Source of the DNA: Halopseudomonas xinjiangensis
Lineage (GTDB): Bacteria > Pseudomonadota > Gammaproteobacteria > Pseudomonadales > Pseudomonadaceae
Length of the DNA: 64,000 nt
Direction: 5' to 3'
Assembly: GCF_900104945.1 (NCBI RefSeq)
Contig: NZ_LT629736.1
Span: 3,313,001 to 3,377,000 of the forward strand
Position numbers and translations under genes: made by a program. The notes under the pieces were generated by a model, which had not been told where the DNA came from, did not search any database, and worked only from the letters and a program-made list of their open reading frames with translations. Positions 8,317 to 18,100 of the stretch are shown in pieces; position 1 is the first letter of the stretch; every line of letters starts with the position of its first letter.

Positions 8317-8565
8317 TCATCGGTCCTCTTGCACTTTATTTACAGTCCCGTAGCCACCATTTCGCACAAAGCCATCACCGCTAGGTATCAAGTCTGTTAT
8401 CACAACAAAAGTAGACTCTACTTGCTTCCCAGGGTTATACCCCTCAAATTCTTCTTTGTTATGGCAATCAATGATTTCCTTAAAAACAGCCGAATCCCCT
8501 TCGTTTATCTCTACAGGCGTATAAATCGGAATATCAAAAAAGAACTTACTTAAGGTTAAATCCAT
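8317..8565 (-). CDS. Cassette-borne hypothetical protein, 82 aa
   Basis: An 82-aa acidic protein beginning MDLTLSKFFFDIPIYTPVEI. Start choice: ATG at 8563-8565, preceded by GAGAGAGGA. The frame is open up to 8712, but the extension reads across the attC at 8593-8669 and into the next gene, so it is rejected. No domain is recognised. It follows the attC site by 27 bases, which is the usual layout of an integron cassette gene. The sequence downstream of its stop runs into the GGGGTCAG palindrome instead of an intact attC. Confidence 0.6.
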   Translation of the reverse strand: MDLTLSKFFFDIPIYTPVEINEGDSAVFKEIIDCHNKEEFEGYNPGKQVESTFVVITDLIPSGDGFVRNGGYGTVNKVQEDR

Positions 8566-8592
8566 GAATCCTCTCTCTCTTAAGTGGTAGCG

Positions 8593-8669
8593 CCATAACG
8601 CGACGCTATGCGGAAATCCTAGAGCCGCGAAGCGGTGGAAAAATTGTCCGGCCCAGCGTATTGTTATAG
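8593..8669 (-). other. Integron attC recombination site (attC2)
   Basis: On the minus strand it begins with CTATAAC (R''-like), ends with GTTATGG (R'), and is 77 bp long. The inner arms pair as ACGCT with AGCGT. The centre holds CCGCTTCGCGGC, which is also in the next site. The stop codon of the 131-aa membrane protein lies 6 bp before it and the next gene starts 27 bp after it. This spacing and structure match gene-cassette boundaries. Confidence 0.7.
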
Positions 8670-8674
8670 ACGAC

Positions 8675-9070
8675 CTAAAATCTCTGAGAGGTTGGAACAA
8701 CACCGACTCCAACCGCTATACCGCCCAACAAAGACCCGACGTTATAGGCCCAGTTCGTATCCCCGAAAATCTGGGCAATAAGACTTGCGCCCCCCAGCAG
8801 CAGAATAACCAGAAGCGTAATGTATGATATCCAGCGAAAATAAAGACTGTCATCCAAAAATTGGTGGGCACGGCCTCTCAGCACTTCCCAGAACATGAAG
8901 CCGGCGAACGCTATTACGAAGCCAAGAATATAGCCAGATACAAACTTATAGAGGTTTGGTACTCCTAATTCTCGAATTTGCTCAGAGGTTGAAATCAAAA
9001 GCATCCAAGCCAGGAAGCCAACAACGGCTATGCCAAACTCCCAGATTCGTAATTTGTCAGTGTTACTCAA
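8675..9070 (-). CDS. Cassette-borne four-helix membrane protein, 131 aa
   Basis: A 131-aa integral membrane protein with about four hydrophobic segments: residues ~11-27 (FGIAVVGFLAWMLLIS), 42-63 (FVSGYILGFVIAFAGFMFW), 80-100 (ISYITLLVILLLGGASLI) and 108-126. It begins with TTG at 9068-9070 behind a strong GGAGGA site that follows directly from the attC R' box. No ATG is available before residue 22. No family is recognised. Small membrane proteins of unknown role are common cassette cargo; a toxin, an immunity factor or a stress protein cannot be separated from sequence. Confidence 0.65.
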   Translation of the reverse strand: MSNTDKLRIWEFGIAVVGFLAWMLLISTSEQIRELGVPNLYKFVSGYILGFVIAFAGFMFWEVLRGRAHQFLDDSLYFRWISYITLLVILLLGGASLIAQIFGDTNWAYNVGSLLGGIAVGVGVVPTSQRF

Positions 9071-9079
9071 GCTTTCCTC

Positions 9080-9157
9080 CTATAACGCCCGGCACACGTG
9101 CCGATTTGTAGCCGCGAAGCGGCGGAGAAGCGGTCACCGTGCTGCCGCTTGTTAGGC
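9080..9157 (-). other. Integron attC recombination site (attC1)
   Basis: On the minus strand it begins with the perfect R'' box GCCTAAC, followed by AAGCGGCAGCAC, and ends GTGTGCCGGGCGTTATAG, with R' GTTATAG. It is 78 bp long. GGCA(G)CAC pairs with GTGTGCC leaving one extrahelical G, a hallmark of attC folding. The core contains CCGCCGCTTCGCGGC. The gene before it stops 10 bp away and the next gene's ribosome site abuts its end. Confidence 0.75.
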
Positions 9158-9166
9158 GCAACCAGC

Positions 9167-9478
9167 CTAGTTGCCATAGCCCGGCCGCCACGGTTCTTGC
9201 TCAATTGCTGCAAGATTGCCTTGGCCCAACTGAAGCCAGAGTTTAAGCACGTATTCACGGCTAACGGATTTCATGTGCCTCGGCTCACCCTGTTCAAGAT
9301 TCTCCCAGACAACCAGGCCTCCTGGGTAGGCGCCGAGACACCATTCACTCTCATGTGTCAGCGAGACCGAATTGTGTTCTTCATCTTCTATATCGAGTTG
9401 AGCGAGTAGCTCCTTCATTTGCGCCTCCGTAGTGTCGGATTCGCAGTGCCCCCAGCGGTTATGGGTGTGATACGCCAC
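9167..9478 (-). CDS. Cassette-borne hypothetical protein, 103 aa
   Basis: A 103-aa acidic soluble protein starting with GTG at 9476-9478, preceded by GAGGA. It contains YPGGLVVWENLEQGEP and ends with a C-terminal ENLxxGEPRHM...VLKLWLQLGQGNLAAIEQEPW stretch rich in Trp and Leu. Its general look resembles small immunity-type proteins, but I cannot assign a family. A degenerate core GCCTAAT (9494-9500 on the plus strand, one base from RYYYAAC) lies just upstream and may mark the old cassette boundary. Its stop is 10 bp from attC1. Confidence 0.6.
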   Translation of the reverse strand: MAYHTHNRWGHCESDTTEAQMKELLAQLDIEDEEHNSVSLTHESEWCLGAYPGGLVVWENLEQGEPRHMKSVSREYVLKLWLQLGQGNLAAIEQEPWRPGYGN

Positions 9479-9982
9479 TTTGCTTCCTCGGCTGCCTAAT
9501 AGTAATTAGATGGAATTCCAGCATATTGCATATTGGTTGCTTCCACATATTCCCGCCAATGCCGGACCGGTGGGAGTGGGTTTTCCTCATGGAAACAACC
9601 ACTTGCTATTCCGCTCGGCTCGACACCTGTAATCGCGTGACTTCCACATTTGGTCCGCTCAATATTCCGCCCGTCGAGGCGCTAGCCATTACAGCAGGCG
9701 TGCGAGCTCAGAACCTGCGACGGTTTTGACAGAGAAGCTACCGCCCTGCCGGTGCCAAGAAGGCTTAGCATGCGTGTGTATAAAAGGCTGGGGATGAGAC
9801 GGCTGTCCTTGCCGCTAGGCGGGTGTATCGACGGCATCCCTTGCCGACTTCGAGCATATATCAGGGGTAGGGCTTTTCCAACGGTGTGATTGGACTGCGA
9901 AATTCAGCAGACCTAAGGCACACCGAGCAGATTCAACGAAGGTTGAGCCTGCTCAGCGTGCTATCAGCATTGCGAAGAGTGG
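9479..9982. other. 504-bp gap between cassette array and aminotransferase
   Basis: I see no supported gene. The 67-codon frame at 9526-9729 (+) lacks a ribosome site and has no protein-like pattern. The segment contains the degenerate cassette core GCCTAAT at 9494-9500 and, at its right end, the hairpin listed separately at 9925-9954. No integron integrase, attI or cassette promoter could be identified. Confidence 0.4.
9925..9954 (-). terminator. Hairpin after class V aminotransferase gene
   Basis: GAGCAGATTCAAC and GTTGAGCCTGCTC form a 13-bp stem with two mismatches and a GAAG loop, 28 bases after the aminotransferase stop. There is no strong T-tract on the minus strand. Confidence 0.4.
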
Positions 9983-11113
9983 TCAGCCCTTAACCGCGTC
10001 CAACGCCTGGCGCAGGTTGCTCACGGTGCGCTCGATATTGTGCAGTTTATCCAGGCCGAACAGGCCGACGCGGAAAGTTTTGAAGCCGGCGGGCTCGTCG
10101 CACATCAGCGGTACGCCGGCTGCGGTCTGCAGGCCCTGGGCGATGAATGCCTTGCCGTTCTGAATGCTGGCATCGGTGGTGTAGCAAACCACTACGCCTG
10201 GCGCGCCGAAGCCGTCGGCGGCGACGCTGGCGAAGCCCTTTTCCTGCATCAAAGCGCGCACGGCACGGCCTAGTTCCAGCTGCTCCTGCTTGACCTTGTC
10301 GAAGCCGTAATCGCGGGTTTCCAGCATGGTGTCGCGGAAGCTGCGCAGGGCATCGGTGGGCATGGTGGCGTGGTAGGCGTGGCCGCCATTTTCGTAGGCC
10401 TGCATGATCTGCCGCCATTTCTTCAGGTCACAGGCGAAGCTGTCGCTGCTGGTTTCGGCCAGGCGCTGTTCGGCACGCTCGCTGAACATGACCAGGGCGC
10501 TGCAGGGTGAGGCGCTCCAGCCTTTCTGCGGAGCACTGATCAGTACGTCCACTGCGCAGGCCTGCATGTCCACCCAGACGGTGCCGGAGGCGATGCAGTC
10601 GAGTACGAACAGACCGCCGACTTCGCGAACGGCTTCGCCCACGGCGCGCAGGTAGTCGTCAGGCAGCATGATGCCGGCTGCGGTTTCGACGTGCGGTGCG
10701 AAGACGATATCCGGCTTGCGGCTGCGGATTTCTGCCACGACTTCTTCGATAGGTGCTGGCGCAAACGGTGCCTGATCGCCGGTACCGGTCTGGCGTGCCT
10801 TGAGTACGACTTCCTCGGCGGGCATGCCGCCCATCTCGAAGATCTGGCTCCAGCGATAGCTGAACCAGCCGTTGCGAATAACCATGCAGCGCTTGTTGCG
10901 GGCGAACTGGCGCGCCACCGCTTCCATGCCGTAGGTGCCGCCACCCGGGACCACGGCGACTGCGGAGGCCTGGTAGACCTGCTTCAGCGTGCCGGATATA
11001 TCACGCATCACCTCCTGAAAGGTTTGCGACATGTGGTTCAGGGAGCGGTCGGTAAAGACGACGGAATATTCGAGCAGGCCGTCCGGATCGACGGTGGGGA
11101 CCAGGCTGGACAC
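9983..11113 (-). CDS. Class V aminotransferase, alanine-glyoxylate type
   Basis: A 376-aa PLP enzyme of the class V (AGT/SGT) family, which transfers amino groups from alanine or serine to a 2-oxoacid such as glyoxylate. Seen: the substrate-side motif VPGGGTYGMEAVARQF (about residues 55-70), the aspartate loop FVLDCIASGTVWVDM (about 165-180), and the PLP lysine in SAPQKGWSAS (about 190-200). It starts with GTG at 11111-11113 after GGAG. It lies 147 bp downstream of spuH on the same strand, so it may be read through from the polyamine operon. A role in amino-group disposal is inferred. 2-Aminoethylphosphonate or serine aminotransferases of the same fold are alternatives. Confidence 0.8.
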   Translation of the reverse strand: MSSLVPTVDPDGLLEYSVVFTDRSLNHMSQTFQEVMRDISGTLKQVYQASAVAVVPGGGTYGMEAVARQFARNKRCMVIRNGWFSYRWSQIFEMGGMPAEEVVLKARQTGTGDQAPFAPAPIEEVVAEIRSRKPDIVFAPHVETAAGIMLPDDYLRAVGEAVREVGGLFVLDCIASGTVWVDMQACAVDVLISAPQKGWSASPCSALVMFSERAEQRLAETSSDSFACDLKKWRQIMQAYENGGHAYHATMPTDALRSFRDTMLETRDYGFDKVKQEQLELGRAVRALMQEKGFASVAADGFGAPGVVVCYTTDASIQNGKAFIAQGLQTAAGVPLMCDEPAGFKTFRVGLFGLDKLHNIERTVSNLRQALDAVKG

Positions 11114-11260
11114 GGTGGTTTCTCCAAGCGGGTGTAAACAGGCAGTGCCGGGCAGACCGGCGACGAAGGGGATTATCCTAACCCGATTCGGGCGGTCCAG
11201 TCGCGTAACGCTGATCTAGGGCAGGAAGCCGGGGCTGCGCAGTGCACGCCCCGGTCTCGA

Positions 11261-12124
11261 TCAATTGCGGCGACTGTCGATGGCGTCCTTCCAGGTTGGC
11301 GCGGCCTCCGCTTCCGGCATCCGCGAGCGCTTCTCGGCGCTGCGGGCGACGAACCAGGCCAGTAGGGTGAACAGCGACACGGCAAGCAGGATCAGGCTGG
11401 CGATGGCGTTGATGTCCGGCTTGACGCCCAGGCGCACGGCAGAGAAGACTTCCATCGGCAGGGTGGTCGCGCCGGGGCCGGAAACGAAGCTGGCCAGAAC
11501 CAGGTCATCCAGCGACAGCGTGAACGCCAGCAGCCAGCCGGCGAAGATCGACGGCGCGATCATCGGCACGGTGATCAGCAGGAAGGTCTTCCATGGTGGC
11601 GAACCGAGATCCAGCGCGGCTTCTTCGATGGACTGATCCAGCTCACCCAGACGGCCGCTGACCACGATGGCCACGTAGGCCGTGGAGAAGGTGGTATGGG
11701 CGATCCAGATGGTCACCATGCCGCGCTCGGCCGGCCAGCCAACCAGTTGGGCCATGGAGACGAACAGCAACAGCAGCGACAGGCCGGTGATCACTTCGGG
11801 CATCACCAGCGGTGCGGTGACCAGTCCGGAGAACAGCGTACGGCCGCGGAAGCGCTTGATGCGCGTCATGACGAATGCCGCGAGCGTACCCAGCAGTACC
11901 GCGGCACATGCGGTGAAAAAGGCGATCTGCAGACTACGCTGAACCGCGTTGATCAACTGCTGATTATCCAACAGGCCGACGTACCAGCGAATCGACCAGC
12001 CACCCCAGACGGTGACCAGGCGCGAGTCGTTGAACGAATAGATCACCAGGATGAGCATCGGCACATAGATAAATGCCAGGCCCAGCCAGAGCATCACGGT
12101 GGAGAAGGTCGAGCGAGTGTTCAT
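11261..12124 (-). CDS. spuH: Spermidine/putrescine ABC transporter permease SpuH
   Basis: A 287-aa inner-membrane permease of the PotC type. It has six hydrophobic segments and the cytoplasmic EAA loop EEAALDLGSPPWKTFLLITVP (around residues 168-188), which contacts the ATPase. ATG at 12122-12124 overlaps the stop of the preceding permease gene (ATGA), indicating translational coupling. It is the last transport gene of the spuDEFGH set. The C-terminal extension MPEAEAAPTWKDAID is hydrophilic. Confidence 0.9.
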   Translation of the reverse strand: MNTRSTFSTVMLWLGLAFIYVPMLILVIYSFNDSRLVTVWGGWSIRWYVGLLDNQQLINAVQRSLQIAFFTACAAVLLGTLAAFVMTRIKRFRGRTLFSGLVTAPLVMPEVITGLSLLLLFVSMAQLVGWPAERGMVTIWIAHTTFSTAYVAIVVSGRLGELDQSIEEAALDLGSPPWKTFLLITVPMIAPSIFAGWLLAFTLSLDDLVLASFVSGPGATTLPMEVFSAVRLGVKPDINAIASLILLAVSLFTLLAWFVARSAEKRSRMPEAEAAPTWKDAIDSRRN

Positions 12125-13026
12125 GCGTTCTTCTCCATTTCTCTGGACTGGTTGTAGTGGAACAGGATGATCGGAATCAGCAGGATCAGCAGCATGATGA
12201 TCGCCAGCGCCGAGGCGATCGGCCAGTCGCGGTTATTGAAGAACTCCTGCCACAGCACCTTGCCGATCATCAGCGTCTCGGGGCCACCGAGCAGCTCGGG
12301 AATGACGAACTCACCGACGACCGGGATGAACACCAGCATCGAGCCGGCGATGATGCCGCTCTTCGACAGCGGCACGGTAACCGTCCAGAACGCTTTGGTT
12401 TTGCCGGCGCCGAGATCCATGGCTGCTTCCAGCAGGCTCATGTCGTGCTTCACGAGGTTGGCATACAGCGGCAACACCATGAACGGCAGATACGCGTAGA
12501 CGACACCGATATACACGGCCGTATCGGTGTTGAGGATGGGGATCGGCGAGTCGGTAATCCCCATGCCCATCAGCGCCGAATTGAGCAGGCCGTTGGTGCT
12601 GAGAATGCCCATCCAGGCGTATACGCGGATCAGAATCGCGGTCCAGGTCGGCATCATCACCAGCAACAGGTAAACCAGCTGTTTGTCCTTGGGCGCGCGG
12701 GCGATGGCGTAGGCCATCGGGTAGCCGAGGGCGAGACACACCAGGGTAGAGAAGAAGGCGATCTTCAGCGAGCCGAGGTAGGCCGAGTAGTACAGCGAGT
12801 CGCTGGCCAGGAAAAGGTAGTTGCCCAGATTCAGCGCGATATTCAGCGATTGCTGGGCGTATTCGAGCAGTGGCTCATAGGGCGGAATGGCAATCGCCGC
12901 TTGCGAAAAGCTGATCTTCAGTACGATGGCAAAGGGCAGCAGAAAGAACAGGAACAGCCACAGGTATGGGATGCTGATGACCCACAGCTTCCCGCTCGGG
13001 AGCAGTCGCGACAACCCCCTGCTCAT
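12121..13026 (-). CDS. spuG: Spermidine/putrescine ABC transporter permease SpuG
   Basis: A 301-aa PotB-type permease with an N-terminal membrane segment YLWLFLFFLLPFAIVLKISF and an EAA loop LLEAAMDLGAGKTKAFWTVTVP. Start choice: ATG at 13024-13026 overlaps the stop of spuF (ATGA); the longer frame to 13083 runs inside spuF and is rejected. It pairs with SpuH to form the membrane channel. Confidence 0.9.
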   Translation of the reverse strand: MSRGLSRLLPSGKLWVISIPYLWLFLFFLLPFAIVLKISFSQAAIAIPPYEPLLEYAQQSLNIALNLGNYLFLASDSLYYSAYLGSLKIAFFSTLVCLALGYPMAYAIARAPKDKQLVYLLLVMMPTWTAILIRVYAWMGILSTNGLLNSALMGMGITDSPIPILNTDTAVYIGVVYAYLPFMVLPLYANLVKHDMSLLEAAMDLGAGKTKAFWTVTVPLSKSGIIAGSMLVFIPVVGEFVIPELLGGPETLMIGKVLWQEFFNNRDWPIASALAIIMLLILLIPIILFHYNQSREMEKNA

Positions 13027-14159
13027 GACTGCAGTACCACGCCGGCGTCGTCTTCCCAGCTGATATAGACCTTGTCGTCCCACGTCGGACGCGGCAGTCG
13101 GCGCTCGGAGTTATGAAAGAACGCCTGAACCAGCAAACCGCTTTCGAGCTTGATGTAGTACACCGAATGACCGCCCAGGTAGGCGATGTCATGCACGTGG
13201 CCGTGGCCCCAGTTATGGTCTCCCTCGGGCTTTTCGGTGCTGACGAACAGCTTTTCCGGGCGCAGTGCATAGGTGATCTTCTTGTCCTGCGCGCGCGTGG
13301 AAATGCCGTGGCCGACATAGATATCACGGTCAAGGTGACGGCAGCGGATGATGGCGTGATCTTCCATGTCGCTGATGATTTCGCCTTCGAAGCTGTTCAC
13401 GCTGCCAATGAATTCGGCTACGTGACGGCTCACCGGACTTTCATAGATATCCATCGGTGTGCCGACCTGGGCGATCCAGCCCTGATGCATGATGGCGATC
13501 CGCTGGGCCATGGTCATGGCTTCTTCCTGGTCATGGGTGACCATGATGCAGGTCACGCCGACGCGCTCGATGATCTCGACCAGCTCCAGCTGCATCTGCG
13601 AGCGCAGTTTCTTGTCCAGCGCGCCCATCGGCTCGTCGAGCAACAACAGCTTCGGGCTCTTTGCCAGGGAGCGGGCCAGTGCCACGCGCTGACGCTGGCC
13701 ACCGGACAACTGGTTCGGCTTGCGCCGTGCGTAATCGGTCATGTGGACCAGCTTGAGCATCTGCTCGACGCGGTCGTTGATGTCGCTCTTGCTCATGCGG
13801 TCCTGCTTGAGACCGAAGGCAATGTTCTGCTCGACGGTCATGTGCGGAAACAGCGCATAGGACTGGAACATCATGTTGATCGGGCGCTTGTAGGGCGGCA
13901 GGTCGGTGATGTCCTGGCCGTCGAGCCACACACGGCCTTCGGAAGGTCGCTCGAAGCCGGCCAGCACGCGCAACAAGGTCGACTTGCCGGAGCCGGAGCC
14001 TCCGAGCAGGGCGAAAATCTCGCCGCGGTTGATGGTCAGGCTGACGTCGTCCACCGCCAATGCGTCGTCGAACCGCTTGCTGATCCGATCGATTTTCACG
14101 AACTCGTTCGGCTCGGCCTTGGCCATGGCCTGTTTCATGGCTCCTGCTGCACCAACCAT
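13023..14159 (-). CDS. spuF: Spermidine/putrescine ABC transporter ATP-binding protein SpuF
   Basis: A 378-aa ATPase of the PotA/CUT1-like group. Walker A is GGSGSGKST, the signature is [15 protein letters not shown], Walker B is [12 protein letters not shown], and the H-switch is [11 protein letters not shown]-terminal TOBE-like region follows. Start choice: ATG at 14157-14159 lies 7 bases after GTGGAG; the frame to 14216 has no ribosome site. It is separated from spuE by a terminator-like hairpin and coupled to spuG by ATGA. Confidence 0.92.
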   Translation of the reverse strand: MVGAAGAMKQAMAKAEPNEFVKIDRISKRFDDALAVDDVSLTINRGEIFALLGGSGSGKSTLLRVLAGFERPSEGRVWLDGQDITDLPPYKRPINMMFQSYALFPHMTVEQNIAFGLKQDRMSKSDINDRVEQMLKLVHMTDYARRKPNQLSGGQRQRVALARSLAKSPKLLLLDEPMGALDKKLRSQMQLELVEIIERVGVTCIMVTHDQEEAMTMAQRIAIMHQGWIAQVGTPMDIYESPVSRHVAEFIGSVNSFEGEIISDMEDHAIIRCRHLDRDIYVGHGISTRAQDKKITYALRPEKLFVSTEKPEGDHNWGHGHVHDIAYLGGHSVYYIKLESGLLVQAFFHNSERRLPRPTWDDKVYISWEDDAGVVLQS

Positions 14160-14259
14160 ACTAATCTCCACTTGGCGATGCGAACGGCGCTCGCCTGGTC
14201 TGTACCGCTGACACAAAACTCAGCGGCGAATCATTCGATAGAACGGAATCGATACGAAA

Positions 14260-14281
14260 GGCCGCCCCTTGCGGGACGGCC
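14260..14281 (-). terminator. Hairpin between spuE and spuF
   Basis: On the minus strand GGCCGTCCC-GCAA-GGGGCGGCC is followed by TTTCG. It is a 9-bp stem with one G-U pair and a short T-run. It is probably a partial terminator that keeps permease/ATPase mRNA below binding-protein mRNA. Confidence 0.55.
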
Positions 14282-14290
14282 GGTACAGCG

Positions 14291-15445
<1,155 letters not shown>

Positions 15446-15452
15446 TTAGGGT

Positions 15453-15474
15453 TGCCGGGACCTTCGTCCCGGCA
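15453..15474 (-). terminator. Hairpin between spuD and spuE
   Basis: TGCCGGGAC-CTTC-GTCCCGGCA is a perfect 9-bp stem with a 4-nt loop in the 101-bp gap between the two binding-protein genes. There is no T-tract; it may act in processing or 3'-end protection. Confidence 0.4.
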
Positions 15475-15492
15475 GATTCAGCTTACAAGCCC

Positions 15493-16686
<1,194 letters not shown>

Positions 16687-18057
16687 TTACACGCCGAGCT
16701 GTTCCGCCGTCTGATCAAGGCACTGCCGAATCGTGTTCACCAGTTCGTCGATTTCCGACGGCCGAATGACCAGAGGCGGAGACATGATCATGGTGTCCCC
16801 AACAGCCCGCATGACCAGGCCATTGCGTACACATATGTCGCGACACAGCGTGCCTGCGGTCCCTTTTTCCACGAACCGCACGCGCGTTGCCTTGTTCTTC
16901 ACCAATTCGAGCGCGCCGAGCAGGCCGACACCGCGTACTTCACCGACCAGGCGGTGATCCGCCAACTCGGCGATTTTGCTCTGCAAATACGGTGCCGCTT
17001 CCTGTTTGACGTACTCGACGATCTTTTCCTCGCGCAGGATGCGCAGGTTTTCCAGGCCCACCGCAGCGGCCACCGGATGACCGGAATAGGTATAACCGTG
17101 GAAGAATTCGCCGCCCTCGTCGATCATGGTTCTTGCGACCCGGTCGCCGACGATGACTCCGCCCATCGGCAGGTAACCAGAGGTCATGCCCTTGGCGATA
17201 GGCATCAGATCGGGCTTGAGATCGTAGTACTGGCTGCCGAACCATTCGCCGGTGCGACCGAACCCGCAGATCACCTCATCGACCACCAGCAGGATCTGGT
17301 ACTTGTCGACGATGCGCTTGATCTCCGGCCAGTAGGTCGAGGGCGGGACGATGACCCCGCCTGCGCCCTGGATCGGTTCGGCGATGAACGCCGCGACGTT
17401 CTCCTCGCCGACCTGCTGAATCTTCTCTTCTAGCTGGCGTGCGGCCCACAGGCCGAACTCCTCCTCGCTCATGTCGCCACCTTCGCCGTACCAGTACGGC
17501 TGGGGAATGTGCACGATGCCGGGAATCGGCAGGTCGCCCTGCTCGTGCATCGGTGCCATTCCGCCGAGGCTGGCGCCGGCGACGGTTGATCCGTGGTAAC
17601 CGTTGATACGACCTATGACGGTTTTCCTGGTCGGCTTGCCCTTCAAGTCCCAGTACCGGCGGACCATGCGCAACACGGTATCGTTGGACTCGGAACCGGA
17701 CCCGGTGAAAAACACGTGATTCATGTGAGCTGGGGCGATCTCGGCTATAGCCGCGGCCAGCTTCACCGCTGGAGGATTGGCGCACTGGAAGAAGCTGTTG
17801 TAATACGGCAGCTCGAGCATCTGCTTGTATGCGGCATCGGCCAGCTCACGCCGGCCATAGCCGATGTTGACGCACCACAGGCCGGCCATGCCGTCGAGTA
17901 TCTTCTGCCCCTCGCTGTCCCACAGATAAACACCCTCGGCGCGCTCGATGATGCGCGTGCCACGGCTGCCCAGATCCTTGTGGTCGGTGAACGGGTGCAG
18001 ATAGTGCGCGTGGTCGAGCGCGCGCAATTCGGCAGTAGTATGGGTTGGCTGGCTCAT
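16687..18057 (-). CDS. spuC: Putrescine-pyruvate aminotransferase SpuC
   Basis: A 456-aa class III PLP aminotransferase that moves the amino group of putrescine (and related amines) to pyruvate, giving 4-aminobutanal. Seen: GSGSESNDTVLRMVRRYW (phosphate-binding), RINGYHGSTVAGASLGG, the aspartate LVVDEVICGFGRTG and the PLP lysine in PIAKGMTSGYLPMG. The length is typical. The gene follows spuB with a 43-bp gap and precedes spuD, as in the P. aeruginosa spu locus. Confidence 0.9.
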   Translation of the reverse strand: MSQPTHTTAELRALDHAHYLHPFTDHKDLGSRGTRIIERAEGVYLWDSEGQKILDGMAGLWCVNIGYGRRELADAAYKQMLELPYYNSFFQCANPPAVKLAAAIAEIAPAHMNHVFFTGSGSESNDTVLRMVRRYWDLKGKPTRKTVIGRINGYHGSTVAGASLGGMAPMHEQGDLPIPGIVHIPQPYWYGEGGDMSEEEFGLWAARQLEEKIQQVGEENVAAFIAEPIQGAGGVIVPPSTYWPEIKRIVDKYQILLVVDEVICGFGRTGEWFGSQYYDLKPDLMPIAKGMTSGYLPMGGVIVGDRVARTMIDEGGEFFHGYTYSGHPVAAAVGLENLRILREEKIVEYVKQEAAPYLQSKIAELADHRLVGEVRGVGLLGALELVKNKATRVRFVEKGTAGTLCRDICVRNGLVMRAVGDTMIMSPPLVIRPSEIDELVNTIRQCLDQTAEQLGV

Positions 18058-18100
18058 CGGTACTCCTCTCCTCCGTAGGTGCCCGGCAGGGCAGCGGCAA

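Noticed and set aside
8566-8712. Upstream extension of the 82-aa cassette gene
   Set aside because: It would read through the attC at 8593-8669 and overlap the next gene; the ATG at 8565 has a better ribosome site.
8240-9157. CRISPR-like array
   Set aside because: The repeated elements are attC sites of about 78 bp with genes between them, without regular short direct repeats and spacers, and no cas genes are seen.
9526-9729. 67-codon plus-strand frame in the gap before the aminotransferase
   Set aside because: No ribosome site, no recognisable composition, and partly over degenerate cassette-like DNA.
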